From assembly GCF_003369915.1 (NCBI RefSeq), contig NC_046674.1, forward strand, positions 14,508,001 through 14,572,000: a stretch of 64,000 nucleotides of DNA, given 5' to 3'. The DNA is from Drosophila miranda. Taxonomy: Eukaryota; Arthropoda; Insecta; Diptera; Drosophilidae. Made by a program: the position numbers and the translations under genes. Each line of letters starts with the position of its first letter. The first letter of the stretch is position 1. Under the pieces are notes generated by a model. It was not told the origin of the DNA, did not search any database, and worked only from the letters and a program-made list of their open reading frames with translations. Of the stretch, positions 34,808-44,817 are shown piece by piece.

Positions 34808-36125
34808 ATGGAGGAGCGCGCTGTTTTGGCCAATATTGCTTCTATTATTACTAAGGATTTGCTGATTGATCAGCAGCCCAAAGGCGATGGGCCAACAGAG
34901 ATTTCATCGAATAATTACCCCCTTCTGGCGGCCAGTGATGACGACGAGGCGGAGATCTTTGCATTAATGCAGCAGAAACGTGGTTCGTCCTCAAATCTCA
35001 AGCGCAGAGAGACAATGGAACAAGCGAAGCCGCATGCACCCCGTAAAATTGCCAAATTGCAGTGGACATATGGGGATCTAAACCTCCTACACCGGTATGT
35101 GGAGGCTCAATTCGAATCTTATTTGCATATGCGCAAGCTATCGTTTCTGGTAAGTGCCAAAGTCGGAGAAAACAACCCTGCCCCTGGCAAAGTCATTTAA
35201 TTCCGCCCACCATTTGCAGAAAATTCAACAATCATTGGGGGAGATACTACAGGAAATTAGCCTGCCCGGGTACCCGAGCCCTCCGCCTCAGACAGTGTTT
35301 TCGCTGGCCATGTGGAAACTAGCCACCGACGAACACTTCGAAGAGATTTCCAGGAAGTATCAGCTGCCGTGGGCACTCTGCCAGCAGGTGGTGCGTAGCT
35401 TCTGGAATGTTATATCCGACAACTATGAGAGTTTCATCAAATGGCCCAACTCTCTGGCAGCACAACAGAACACGCTGCAGGGTTATCAGAGCCTTCCGCA
35501 GCTCAAGTGCTTCAAAGAGCTGTTCGGCATCATTACGCTGAAGCGCCTGGATGTCTTCCTGGAGTCGGAGCATGCCGAGGTTCCAGTTGTCCTGCAACTC
35601 ATCTGCAATGCCGAGAAAAAGATCATCGACTGCTATGTGGAACTGGCCCACGAGTACACATTCGAGGATTCGCCGATTGGCCAAACACTTGCGTTGAACC
35701 CAAGGACAATGCCAGCCGGCAGCTACCTTATTGGAAATAGTGTCTTTCCACTCAAATCGTATTTGATGCGACCCATCGAGTCAGAATGCTTTCGCAAGGA
35801 TGCAGTGTTCAACGATCTGATGAAGCCTGCTTTCCAGCTGGCCGAGAAGGTCCTCGACGCATTGGCTCGTCGTTTCAACACTCTCTACGCCCTGGAGGCG
35901 CGAGATCTCAACGAAGTCCGTCTCATAGTGGAGAGCATTTGTGCCATGCACAATCTCTGCGAGGAGTTCAGGGATGATTACTTGGATCAGCTGTCGATGT
36001 CTGAAGGACGGACAAATTTTACCTGGGGCGGCATAGTGGATGACATTAAAGGGAGTGAGAGTAACAATCAAGGACTGCGAAGGCGTGTTGACCTCATGGA
36101 TGAGTTAGTGGCCATGGAGCCCTGA
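34808..36125 (+). CDS. Domesticated PIF/Harbinger transposase-derived protein (DPLG type)
   Basis: Two exons (34808-35149 and 35220-36125) give 415 residues. The C-terminal half follows the PIF/Harbinger DDE nuclease plan: SYLIGNSVFPLKSYLMRP matches the family YLLGDxxYPLxxxLxxP block, and AEKVLDALARRFNTL matches the ERAFGxLKxRFxxL block with the catalytic Glu. The residue where the first catalytic Asp is expected is Asn (ICNAEKK), so transposase chemistry is probably lost. No terminal inverted repeats or second transposon gene flank it, and it has an intron within an ordinary gene row. These are the marks of the Drosophila PIF-like genes (DPLG) described as repeatedly domesticated. It may correspond to CG32187, from memory. 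The acidic N-terminus (ASDDDEAEIFALM) resembles a protein-interaction region. Confidence 0.8.
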
Positions 36126-36445
36126 GATTGAAAATTCCATAATCTTAAGAAATTAATGTAAGGATTAGGATGGTGTTTTATTTTATGACTAAGTTGAAAG
36201 TCTTCTAGCAGCTGATCATCGGTTTATGCTTTTGTTTTCTGAACGGAAAAAATATAATTTAAAAATCACGAATGGTAATTTATTAATTAATTGAATTTAT
36301 CAAATGAATTATTTGAAATTGAAATCAATGTAAGTGCCGCACAGCCCTGCGCATTACAGCACATTTTGTGCCTTCGTTTTTTATGGTATGGCAACTCTGG
36401 TCTGAAGCAAAACAAATGCACGTGCGATGAAATTTAGCAACGAAA

Positions 36446-38359
36446 ATGGACGAGCATGATATATTTAAACTATTAACTGCAGGAGTACGGTTTACCAAAA
36501 AGCCAAAGGTGTGTATAAATTGTGTGGATAAAATTTAACACATTTCGACTAATGGCACCCTTGCAGAACCCCATCAAACCGAGCAAAACTGTTGTCAGCT
36601 CTCAGACAGAGCCGGAGCCGCAGCCGGAGCAGCCGCAACAAGTTAAGAAAGCAGACGAGGAATCAGAAAACACAGAATTTCGACTACTGGGAGATGCAGC
36701 CGGCGCTCTTGCAGCTGCGCCCAAGCGCAAAAAGGCCAAGGATCAGAAGAAACTCTCAGCAGAACAGCAGGAACTGCAAAAGATCACGGAGCAGGCAAAT
36801 GCATCGAGGAAGCAACACAGCATAACAGCGCTGGGCAAGAACATTCCGGCGCCCGTGTTAAGCTTCGATGACCTGATTAGGGATTACAAGCTACTGCCAC
36901 GCCTACAAAAGAACGTTCTCTCGTACGGCTTCTCCCAGCCCACACCTATCCAAATGCAAGCATTACCGGTGCTGTTCCAGAAGCGGGCTCTGATGGCCTG
37001 TGCGCCCACTGGTTCTGGAAAGACATTGGCCTTTCTCACACCGATTATCAATGGCCTCCGCTCCCATAAAACGACCGGGCTGAGGGCCTTAGTCTTGGCC
37101 CCAACGCGAGAGCTGGCGCAGCAAATCTATCGCGAGTGTTCAGAGCTGACGAGGGAGACAGGTCTGCGCACTCATTTCATCAGCAAAGTAAGCGAAGCTA
37201 AGCAAAAGCATGGAGCGGAGTGCAAGCAGAAGTATGATATTCTCATCTCCACCCCGAATCGAGTGAGGTTCTTGCTGCAACAACAACCTCCTCTGCTCGA
37301 TCTTAAGGGTGTCGAGTGGTTTGTACTGGACGAGGCGGATCGACTGATGGAGGAGGGACAAAACAACTTTAAGGAACAGCTGGATGACATCTACGCCGCC
37401 TGTTCGCATCCGCAGAAGTGCGTGGCCTTTTTCAGTGCCACATACACGGTCCCTGTGGCCAAGTGGGCGTTGCGGCATCTCAAGAACCTTGTGCGGATCA
37501 CAATTGGAGTGCAGAACAGCGCCACGGATACAGTCCAACAGGAACTGCTGTTCGTTGGATCCGAGAGTGGCAAGCTGGTGGCCATGAGAAACCTGGTGCG
37601 CCAAGGCCTTCAGCCGCCTGTTCTTGTCTTTGTCCAAAGCAAAGACCGTGCAAAGCAGTTGTTTGAAGAGCTGCTCTACGACGGCATCAACGTGGACGTG
37701 ATTCACGCCGAGCGTTCCCAGCATCAACGTGATAACTGCGTGCGTGCCTTCCGCGAGGGAAACATTTGGGTCCTGATTTGCACGGAGCTTATGGGGCGCG
37801 GTATTGACTTCAAAGGCGTTAATCTGGTCATTAATTATGATTTCCCACCCACGACCATCTCTTACATTCATCGCATTGGGCGCACGGGTCGCGCGGGTCG
37901 TCCAGGCCGTGCCATTACCTTCTTCACGCAGGATGATACGGCCAATTTGAGAAGGTAACTCGAACGCAGATGATAAAAGTCGTACTATTATATAACTTGT
38001 GTCTTTTTCTTAGCATTGCCTTGATCATTAAGAACTCCGGCGGTACTGTTCCGGAATACATGCTACAAATGAAGAAAGTTCGCAAATCGGAGGCCAGAAT
38101 ACGAGCCAAGAAGCCACTGGAGCGCGAGGACATTTCCACAAAAATACGACCAGAGGCTAGTATTGAGGCAACCCAGAAATCCGCAAAGCTGCAGAAGATT
38201 CAGAAAACGGAAAATATTCTCAAAAAGCGCGCGGGCAGGGAAAACGGTACCAAAACGACACAAAAAACTGAAAGTGGTCTGAACAAGCCCACGAAAAAGG
38301 CTGTTGAGCCAAAACTGAAGAAGTTGAAAAAAATTAAAAAAGATTTGAAAGCCAGATAG
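36446..38359 (+). CDS. CG5589: DEAD-box RNA helicase DDX52/Rok1 (ribosome biogenesis)
   Basis: Three exons (36446-36508, 36567-37954, 38014-38359) give 598 residues. The helicase core shows the Q motif region ([15 protein letters not shown]), motif I (APTGSGKT), Ia (PTRELAQQ), II (VLDEADRLM), III (SAT), and VI ([13 protein letters not shown]). The short N-terminal exon ([19 protein letters not shown]) and the FDDL segment before the Q motif are typical of DDX52/Rok1, the helicase needed for early 18S rRNA processing in the small-subunit processome. A Lys/Arg-rich tail, including a [11 protein letters not shown] end, follows the core. The first intron is only 58 bases. The D. melanogaster symbol is from memory of the family and region. 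Confidence 0.9.
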
Positions 38360-38519
38360 TCAGCAATAGTAGTCGTAAAAGTATGTTTAAGCTGAAAACA
38401 GTAAAATAAAATAATTTCTGCTCCGATATTACAAATTTTTTACAAAATATAAATTCAAAAAACCGTGCTAAATTCTTCCGTATGCTGACAGCTGATTGAA
38501 TAGTGTTGGGAAAGACCGA

Positions 38520-38531
38520 GAATATCGATAA
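38520..38531 (+). promoter_or_regulatory. DRE-type core promoter motif for nucleobindin
   Basis: The sequence contains ATATCGATAA, matching the DNA replication-related element (TATCGATA) common in broadly expressed Drosophila promoters. It lies about 140 bases before the NUCB1 start codon. Confidence 0.55.
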
Positions 38532-38668
38532 GTTAGCTATCGACTCTTTTGTATTTCATTTTACGTTCGACACGTCAGAATATTTAATTTTATTCAATTA
38601 TTTGCACAGTTGCCGAATCAGAACAAAAGAAACCCTCAGGCACGCGCTTAGAGACAACAGTTGCAGCC

Positions 38669-40542
38669 ATGAAGTGCAAGCAAGCACACAATCTGTCCTT
38701 GCTGGGCTTGGCTTTGGTTGTTTCCATCGCGATTTCGGCGGTGACAGCTTTACCCGTGACGCAAAACAAAAAGACGGACCCCAAGGAGGCTGAATCCAGC
38801 AGTACCCCCGCCACAGCTGACGTGGAGACGGCACTGGAGTATGAGCGCTATCTAAGAGAAGTCGTCGAGGCTCTAGAAGCTGATCCCGAGTTCCGCCAGA
38901 AATTGGACAAAGCCCCGGAGGCAGACATACGTGTAAGAGTGTTGGGTGTTGGGGATTTCCCATCTGTTTGCGATAACCAAGGTCTTCTGTTTTGTAGAGT
39001 GGCAAAATAGCTCAAGAGCTGGACTATGTGAATCATCATGTAAGAACCAAGCTTGACGAAATAAAGCGACGAGAGTTGGAGCGTTTGCGTGAACTGGCAA
39101 ATCAGGCCTACGAGCTGAGTAACGACATCGATCGAAAACATCTGAAGGTGCCTCTGCATTTGGATCACGACAATGAGCACACTTTCGAGATAGAAGATTT
39201 GAAAAAGTTAATTCAGAAAACCTCGGATGATTTGGCCGAGGCGGATCGCAAGCGTCGTGGGGATTTCAAGGAGTACGAAATGCAAAAGGAGTTCGAGCGC
39301 GAGGCTCAGAAGAAGGAAATGGATGAGGCGTCACGTAAGAAGTTCGAAGAGGAACTCAAACAAAAGGAGGAGAAGCACAAGGATCATGGAAAACTGCATC
39401 ATCCTGGCAACAAGGCTCAACTGGAAGAGGTCTGGGAGAAGCAGGACCACATGGACAAGAATGACTTTGAACCCAAGACCTTCTTCTCCATCCACGACGT
39501 GGACAGCAACGGCTACTGGGATGAGGCTGAAGTGAAGGCCCTGTTTGTCAAGGAGCTGGACAAGGTCTACCAAAGTGATCTCCCCGAGGACGATATGCGC
39601 GAAAGGGCTGAGGAAATGGAGCGAATGCGTGAGCATTATTTCCAGGAGACCGACACCAATCACGATGGCTTGATCAGCATCGAGGAGTTCATGATGCAAA
39701 CATCGAAGGACGAGTTCCAGAAAGATCCCGAATGGGAGACCATCGACCAACAGCCGCAATACACTCACGAGGAGTATCTGGAGTATGAGCGCCGCCGTCA
39801 GGAGGAAGTTCAACGAATGATTGCCCAGGGACAACTGCCGCCCCATCCAAATATGCCTCAAGGCTACTATTCAGCGCCGCCACCCGGCGGTGTGGCCTAC
39901 CACCCGCCAAATGGACAACTACACTACCAACAGCAAGATCAACAGCACGCGCAACAGCAGCAACAATATGCCCAGCAGCAGCAGCAATACGCGCAGCAGT
40001 ACCAACAGCAGCAATACGGGAATGGACAACCCGTCCAATTGCACCCCAATCAGGTCTATCAGCATGCCGGACAGATCCCACAACAGCAGCCTGTCTATCA
40101 GCAGCCACAACCTGTTCAATATCAACAACAACAGCAGCCCGTGCAGCAACAGCAGCAGCCCGTGCAGCAACAGCAACAGCCCGTGCAGCAACAGCAGCAG
40201 CCCGTACAGCAACAGCAGCAGCCCGTGCAGCAACAGCAGCAGCCCGTGCAGCAACAGCAGCAGCCCGTGCAATATCAGCAGCAACAACCTGTTCAGCAAC
40301 AGCAGCAGCCAGTGCAGCAGCAGCAACAACAACCTATCTATCAACAACAGCAGTCCGGAAACCAGCAATCGGCACCACAACAACAGCAACAACAGCAGCA
40401 ACAGCCTGTGCAACAACAACAGCCCCAAGCTCAGCAATTGAATAATCAAAGCCCGCCACCTGTACAGAATCAGCAGCTTCCGGTACAGCAGCAACAGAAA
40501 GAGCATAAACAAAATCAACCAATACCACAGCAGCAACACTAA
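38669..40542 (+). CDS. NUCB1: Nucleobindin-1 (Golgi/secretory EF-hand Ca2+-binding protein)
   Basis: Two exons (38669-38932 and 38998-40542) give 602 residues. After a signal peptide (ending about residue 27) come the nucleobindin N-terminal region (LEYERYLREVVEALEADPEF), a long basic/acidic coiled coil (residues about 165-240), and two EF-hands with canonical Ca2+ ligands (DVDSNGYWDEAE and DTNHDGLISIEE). The C-terminal 200 residues are extremely Gln-rich, with tandem QQQQPVQ units. Nucleobindins bind Ca2+ and G-alpha subunits in the Golgi lumen. The length of the Gln-rich tail is likely variable among individuals. The stop at 40540-40542 is followed by probable 3' UTR. Confidence 0.95.
40127..40320 (+). 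repeat. CAG/CAA-CCCGTG coding minisatellite in NUCB1
   Basis: About nine head-to-tail copies of an 18-21 base unit of the form CAGCARCAGCARCCCGTG encode Gln-Gln-Gln-Gln-Pro-Val. CAG and CAA alternate within units. It is the visible source of the Gln-rich tail of nucleobindin. Confidence 0.85.
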
Positions 40543-41753
40543 ACATTCCTTGGATGGCGCATTTGGCATAGAAAACGTATAGAAATTTAATTAAATTTTT
40601 GGTTGATTCTGAGACCACTGATCGGACTGAAATAGCAACACACAAAACAATATCTCACTATGATAATGTGGCAAAAAAAAAATAACAATCGATTGTCGAA
40701 GCGGCTGCCACATTGTCTTTCCATTGTACTAGTAAATCTTTCTTTTTTATACTCTTCATTCTTCTCCTGTCCCTCTGCATTATGCAACATTTTTTTAATC
40801 CATTTTTTGGACATATTACTATATATAATATGAGTTTTTATAGCAGACAAATAAATAAATGTTTGGGTCAAACCACAAAAGAAAACTTTACAAGTGATTA
40901 TATGCTGCACGGTAGAACCAGTATAATAAAAGATAATGGCCACAAAAACAACCTTAACGCATTTATAGCTATCAGAATACAATTGGCGAGAGAATCACAA
41001 CGATGAATCTGGATTCCACAACGTCTAGATGCAGTACGAACGCGAGTAGTAGTACTATATTATTATTAAATCTCGTTATTTTGCAATCAATCATTATTTT
41101 GCAATCAATATTAAAATTCAAAATGTATTAATTTCAGATCACTCAGTTCCTCCGGCGGCGCACCACCACGAAGCTCTGGATGTCGCCTGGGTACTTCTGT
41201 GAAATGACTGAATATTTGTGGCCCAGTATCTATTTATTTTTATTGTCGTTAGACTGCTCGTTTTTATTAGTTCCGTATTCGTCCCTCTCGATACATTTAT
41301 TGCTTACATTGTTTAGATCTTGAACTTGTTTGCCCCAGATGCGGTTAACTGACAAAATGTAACCCAATACATTTAACTGATTGACTGGCAATGGCAAATA
41401 TTTGTCCAATTATGAAAGCTCTAAACATTCAATCAGTAAATTCAGATTCGATCCCAAGAAACAAGTTTTCCCAAAAGTGACGAGAGGTAACTTACGAGTA
41501 GTCGTATTCAAAACTCATATATTCTGCCAGTATGGTTAACCTGGTTACAATTTTGCTCAAATTATCCAATTGTTCAAACATTTTATCTTAGGGCGTACTT
41601 TGGCAAATGTCAAATATTTGGGTATTTTGCTCCGTATTGATACACATCACATTCCATTAACTTCTGCTTTTCCATGTGGACAATGTACATTGTACAAGTA
41701 TGTACAGTACCCGCGATAAGAGGAACAAACCGAAGCAGGAACTCAACGGATCC
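40543..41753. other. AT-rich spacer between nucleobindin and the mucin-like cluster
   Basis: The first few hundred bases are probably the NUCB1 3' UTR (AATAAA-like signals near 40850). Apart from the mucin-like tail relic at 41143-41200 and a diverged copy of the inverted duplication upstream flank from about 41530, I see no feature. Confidence 0.4.
41143..41200 (-). pseudogene. Tail relic (or last exon) of a mucin-like cluster gene
   Basis: On the minus strand this reads KYPGDIQSFVVVRRRRN and a stop. It matches the C-termini of the intact cluster genes (KNPKNCIKTIVVVRRHRG and KNPSRCIRTYVIVTRRRN). No signal peptide or Thr-rich region adjoins it. A splice-acceptor-like TTTCACAG stands right before it, so a spliced gene with an upstream exon to the right is possible. 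More likely it is a decayed family member. Confidence 0.4.
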
Positions 41754-41761
41754 CTATAAAT
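41754..41761 (+). promoter_or_regulatory. TATA box of the mucin-like gene at 41850
   Basis: CTATAAATA about 95 bases before the ATG. The same promoter is present, inverted, before the 43606 gene. Confidence 0.65.
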
Positions 41762-41849
41762 AATCCGAGTCGGCCTCCCACCAATCACAAAACTCGGTCA
41801 ACTCTCGACAGCTCCAGACATTCACCGCCAGCTCGAAACTAAGGCCAAA

Positions 41850-42131
41850 ATGAAGTTCCTTTTCGTAGTCGTTCTCATTGCTCTGGCCATCCAGTTGACA
41901 GTAGCACAGAGCTCAACTACCACAACGGAAGCCGCAACGACCACAACGACAGCTGCGTCCACAGATACGACCACGACGACAGCGGCATCAGTGACCAGTG
42001 CTACGACCAAGAAAACAAATAAGCTTTGCTGGAGGGGAAACAACTGGTGCAACACCCGCCAGCAGGTCAAGTGCAAGAACCCCAAGAATTGCATCAAGAC
42101 CATCGTGGTGGTGCGTCGCCATAGGGGCTGA
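41850..42131 (+). CDS. Secreted Thr-rich mucin-like protein with Cys/basic tail (forward copy)
   Basis: A single exon encodes 93 residues. A signal peptide (MKFLFVVVLIALAIQLTVAQ) leads to a Thr/Ala/Ser-rich stretch (runs such as TTTTEAATTTTT), which suggests dense O-glycosylation. A C-terminal domain carries four Cys (CWRGNNWC then CKNPKNC) and a basic end (VVVRRHRG). The TATA box at 41754 and an AATAAA at 42162-42167 frame a short transcript. The layout resembles salivary glue or new-glue proteins secreted by late larvae, but I do not recognise an ortholog and assign no symbol; D. melanogaster has small Thr-rich secreted genes close to Sod1, from memory. An inverted copy with the same protein lies at 43325-43606. 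Confidence 0.85.
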   Translation: MKFLFVVVLIALAIQLTVAQSSTTTTEAATTTTTAASTDTTTTTAASVTSATTKKTNKLCWRGNNWCNTRQQVKCKNPKNCIKTIVVVRRHRG

Positions 42132-42278
42132 GTCTGAGTGCAGATCGGATTCGAAAAGATCAATAAATAACACATTAATTGAAAAGTGAATAATTCGTTA
42201 TGAATAGTAAGGATGGGCAGCAAGTGGAGAAATTTGTTGATACTGTTTCAGCTCGATCGTTGTCCGCTATAAGATATA

Positions 42279-42705
42279 CGAGGGCTGTTCAATAAGTCCG
42301 TGACTTTATGAATGAAACACAGTTATTTGGATATACAATCATTTTATTGTTCAAAATAGTCTCCTTTTAGCTCTATATACTTTGTCCAACGTTTCTCCAA
42401 ATTTTGTATCCCTTAGAAAAGGGTATGTCGAGGTCCTCGAAAAAGCCTTTGTGTTTGTGACACGGCTTAATCGTTGGAATCATGAAGCCATTTCTTCAGG
42501 TTTGGAACCAAGAAACCGTCACACGGTGCCAAATTCGGAGAATATTTCGGGTGAGGGATCCATTCTTGAGGCATTCTTGGACATTAGTATGACGTCCAAC
42601 AATAAGAATTTCCATGATCACCTCGTGTTAAAAAATGTTCACGTGTCCACGTTGCATTCCAAACAATTTAAAAATCGTGAAGGATGGCGAATGTGTGCTG
42701 AATGA
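42279..42705 (-). mobile_element. Mariner-type transposon fragment
   Basis: A terminal-repeat-like CGAGGGCTGTTCAATAAGTCC lies at 42279-42299, preceded by TA. Reading the minus strand inward, one frame gives YSPNLAPCDGFLVPNLKKWL, the conserved block with the last catalytic Asp of Tc1/mariner transposases, and ends near KGDYFEQ. The part is the C-terminal third of the gene: the rest and the other end are missing, and frames shift upstream of the block. It is a dead copy lying between the inverted mucin-like gene pair. Confidence 0.75.
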
Positions 42706-42799
42706 TTCCGTTCTACTGGCAGACATATTAGCTGAAATCTGCAATCCCACATTGGAGTTATCTTAAAACAGCCCCGCCTACTTCATAGGCGAGCTCTCA

Positions 42800-43165
42800 C
42801 CAAGGCATTCTGTGGTGCGCGGGGATTCTATGCCGCAGTACACTCGTGCACTGATGGCGTACAGGTCGCATATGATTTTAATGTTAAATGAGGCCAAGGA
42901 CCGGAAACGTATCGAAAACTTTGTCTAAAGAAAACGAAGCAGAAAAGTCGTCGTGATGAAGAGAAAGATCGCACCCGACCTGGCTCAGGTGGAGCTGAAT
43001 AGACATGACCCCAGTCACAAAAACAAGCAGACGTCTGAAATGTAAGTTCTTGGCTTGCAAAACCGAATCATTGCTTATTTTTCTTATTAACGCAGCAACA
43101 GGAACCCGAGTCGGAGGAGAGTGATTTGGAAATGCTTTCCTGCTAAGACACCTACAGTCGCTCTA
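42800..43165 (+). pseudogene. Unidentified coding-like relic with an apparent intron
   Basis: A frame reads SMPQYTRALMAYRSHMILML and continues with charged residues (NEAKDRKRIENFV) to a stop. After this, a second stretch (MKRKIAPDLAQVELNRHD) leads to a donor-like GAAATGTAAGT at about 43040. An acceptor (TTAACGCAG) follows at about 43097, then QQEPESEESDLEML and a stop. The look of an intron argues for a DNA-level duplicate of a host gene rather than a retrocopy. I do not know the parent gene. It could also be chance. Confidence 0.3.
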
Positions 43166-43324
43166 GGAGTCCGTCATTGCTAAAGATGTAGAAGTGCCTC
43201 CTATTTGCCTATAAAAAAAACCCCGTTCTCGTGAAAGTCCTAAAAAGTAAAGTCACATAATTTGTATGCTTTCGGAACAATCGTGATATTTATTGGTTGT
43301 TAATTTGTACAAAATTGTCTTTTT

Positions 43325-43606
43325 CTAGCCTCTATGGCGACGCACCACCACGATGGTCTTGATGCAATTCTTGGGGTTCTTGCACTTGACCTGCTGGCGG
43401 GTGTTGCACCAGTTGTTTCCCCTCCAGCAAAGTTTATTTGTTTTCTTGGTCGTAGCACTGGTCACTGATGCCGCTGTCGTCGTGGTCGTATCTGTGGACG
43501 CAGCTGTCGTTGTGGTCGTTGCGGCTTCCGTTGTGGTAGTTGAGCTCTGTGCTACTGTCAACTGGATGGCCAGAGCAATGAGAACGACTACGAAAAGGAA
43601 CTTCAT
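43325..43606 (-). CDS. Secreted Thr-rich mucin-like protein with Cys/basic tail (inverted copy)
   Basis: It encodes the same 93-residue protein as 41850-42131, in the opposite orientation. I found only one silent base difference in the first 200 codon positions compared by eye (AAG versus AAA for a Lys before the CWRG motif), and the stop codon differs (TAG instead of TGA). The promoter (TATA at 43694-43701) and leader are nearly as similar, while DNA beyond about 43740 is clearly diverged but still alignable to about 43900. Beyond the stop the two copies do not match. The gene is intact and should be expressed if its twin is. Function unknown; secreted mucin-like. Confidence 0.85.
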   Translation of the reverse strand: MKFLFVVVLIALAIQLTVAQSSTTTTEAATTTTTAASTDTTTTTAASVTSATTKKTNKLCWRGNNWCNTRQQVKCKNPKNCIKTIVVVRRHRG

Positions 43607-43693
43607 TTTGGCCTTAGTTTTGAGCTGGCGGTGAATGTCTGGAGCTGTCGAGAGTTGACCGAGTTTTGTGATTGGTGGGAGGTCGACTCAGAT

Positions 43694-43701
43694 TATTTAT
43701 A
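43694..43701 (-). promoter_or_regulatory. TATA box of the inverted mucin-like gene
   Basis: TATAAATA on the minus strand, about 90 bases before the start codon at 43606, inside the inverted duplication. Confidence 0.65.
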
Positions 43702-44105
43702 GGGGTCCGTTGAGTTCCTGCTTCGGTTTGTTCCTCTTATGGTGTTTACCATACATACTTCTTATGTTTCCTCACCTGGAAAGAAGAATGTAAAAGGAAG
43801 GAATCAATACGAGGCAAATATCCAAATATTTGCCATTCGCCAATGTGATATGTTTAAACAATTGGATAATTTGAACCGAACTGTAACCAGATTAAAGCAC
43901 TTGGGTACATGGAGTAGGAAACGGAGGTAACTGACAGAAAACATGAATTATACAGGTGGGCTGTCGACGACTCTTGGCAAAAACATCTCTTCGGCCCATA
44001 TTTGGATCCACTGACTGAACACTTAGAGCTTATGTAAGCTGGACAAATATTTGGCTTACATTTTGTCGGCCTCTCGCAGCTGGTGCGAATTAAAATCGGC
44101 AATAG

Positions 44106-44113
44106 TATAAAAA
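44106..44113 (+). promoter_or_regulatory. TATA box of the 52-residue gene
   Basis: TATAAAAA 77 bases upstream of the ATG at 44190, the same spacing class as in its neighbours. It supports a real transcript. Confidence 0.6.
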
Positions 44114-44189
44114 CGGCGGATGCCACATCAACTAATCACAAAACTCTTTCATATTCAGTCGACTAAAGCTCTACCCAGCAGTTCCCGAA

Positions 44190-44348
44190 ATGAAGCTCCT
44201 TTTCCTCGTCACCTTGTTCGCTCTGGCCCTGCAGTTGGTAGCCTCAGCCACGACAACAACGCAGTCATCCGTCACGAAGTGCAAGAACCCGAGCAGGTGC
44301 ATCAGGACCTACGTGATTGTGACTCGCAGAAGGAACACTTCGGGCTGA
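44190..44348 (+). CDS. Very small secreted mucin-like cluster protein (52 residues)
   Basis: A single exon encodes 52 residues. A signal peptide (MKLLFLVTLFALALQLVASA) is followed by only a vestige of the Thr-rich region (TTTTQSSVT). The same tail as in the larger relatives then appears: KCKNPSRCIRTYVIVTRRRN. It keeps two of the four Cys seen in the 93-residue protein, lacking the CWRGNNWC half. A TATA box (44106-44113) and an AATAAA (44385-44390) bracket it at the distances seen in its neighbours. This is easily missed by length filters. Function unknown; either a reduced mucin or a small secreted peptide. Confidence 0.75.
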   Translation: MKLLFLVTLFALALQLVASATTTTQSSVTKCKNPSRCIRTYVIVTRRRNTSG

Positions 44349-44399
44349 ATGCTGAAAGCTGAACAACTTTAATCCCATTTTCCCAATAAAGAATGTTAC

Positions 44400-44817
44400 C
44401 TGAATCATTTGTGTGCTTCGTATTCGTCAGCGTAGTGTGTATCCCCCAGATTCTGGGAGAGTAGGTCTTTCGTCGATCTAGTCTTATTTGTCCGAGGTGA
44501 AATGTCATTTCTTGATCAGGAGACCAGCCAAACGATTGGTATCATAAATAAGGACGTTCATTATTTCACGATTTTCGCAAAAAATCTTTATATATGGCAA
44601 ATAATTAGCTTATTTTTGTACTGGAGATTTTTATGTCGATCGACAGTCTGGGTCCCGCAAGATTTTAAGAAAGGAGTCTAATACTTAGGATTTCGTCAAT
44701 CTGGCCCTTCATCATTCTTGCCCTATTAGCCCAACATATAGCCCCCGAATTTTTGGCTCTGCCAATACTTGAAGAACTGATTTTTCTGTACCGTCTACTG
44801 ACCTAAATTCTTCAGCC
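44400..44817. other. Spacer with short diverged repeats
   Basis: No gene seen. The segment around 44450-44490 (TGGGAGAGTAGGTCTTTCG) resembles the segment near 50335 (TGGGAAAGTATGTCGTTCG), and both lie near a GATCRACAGTCTGG motif (44638 and 50308), hinting at an old shared repeat. Confidence 0.3.
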
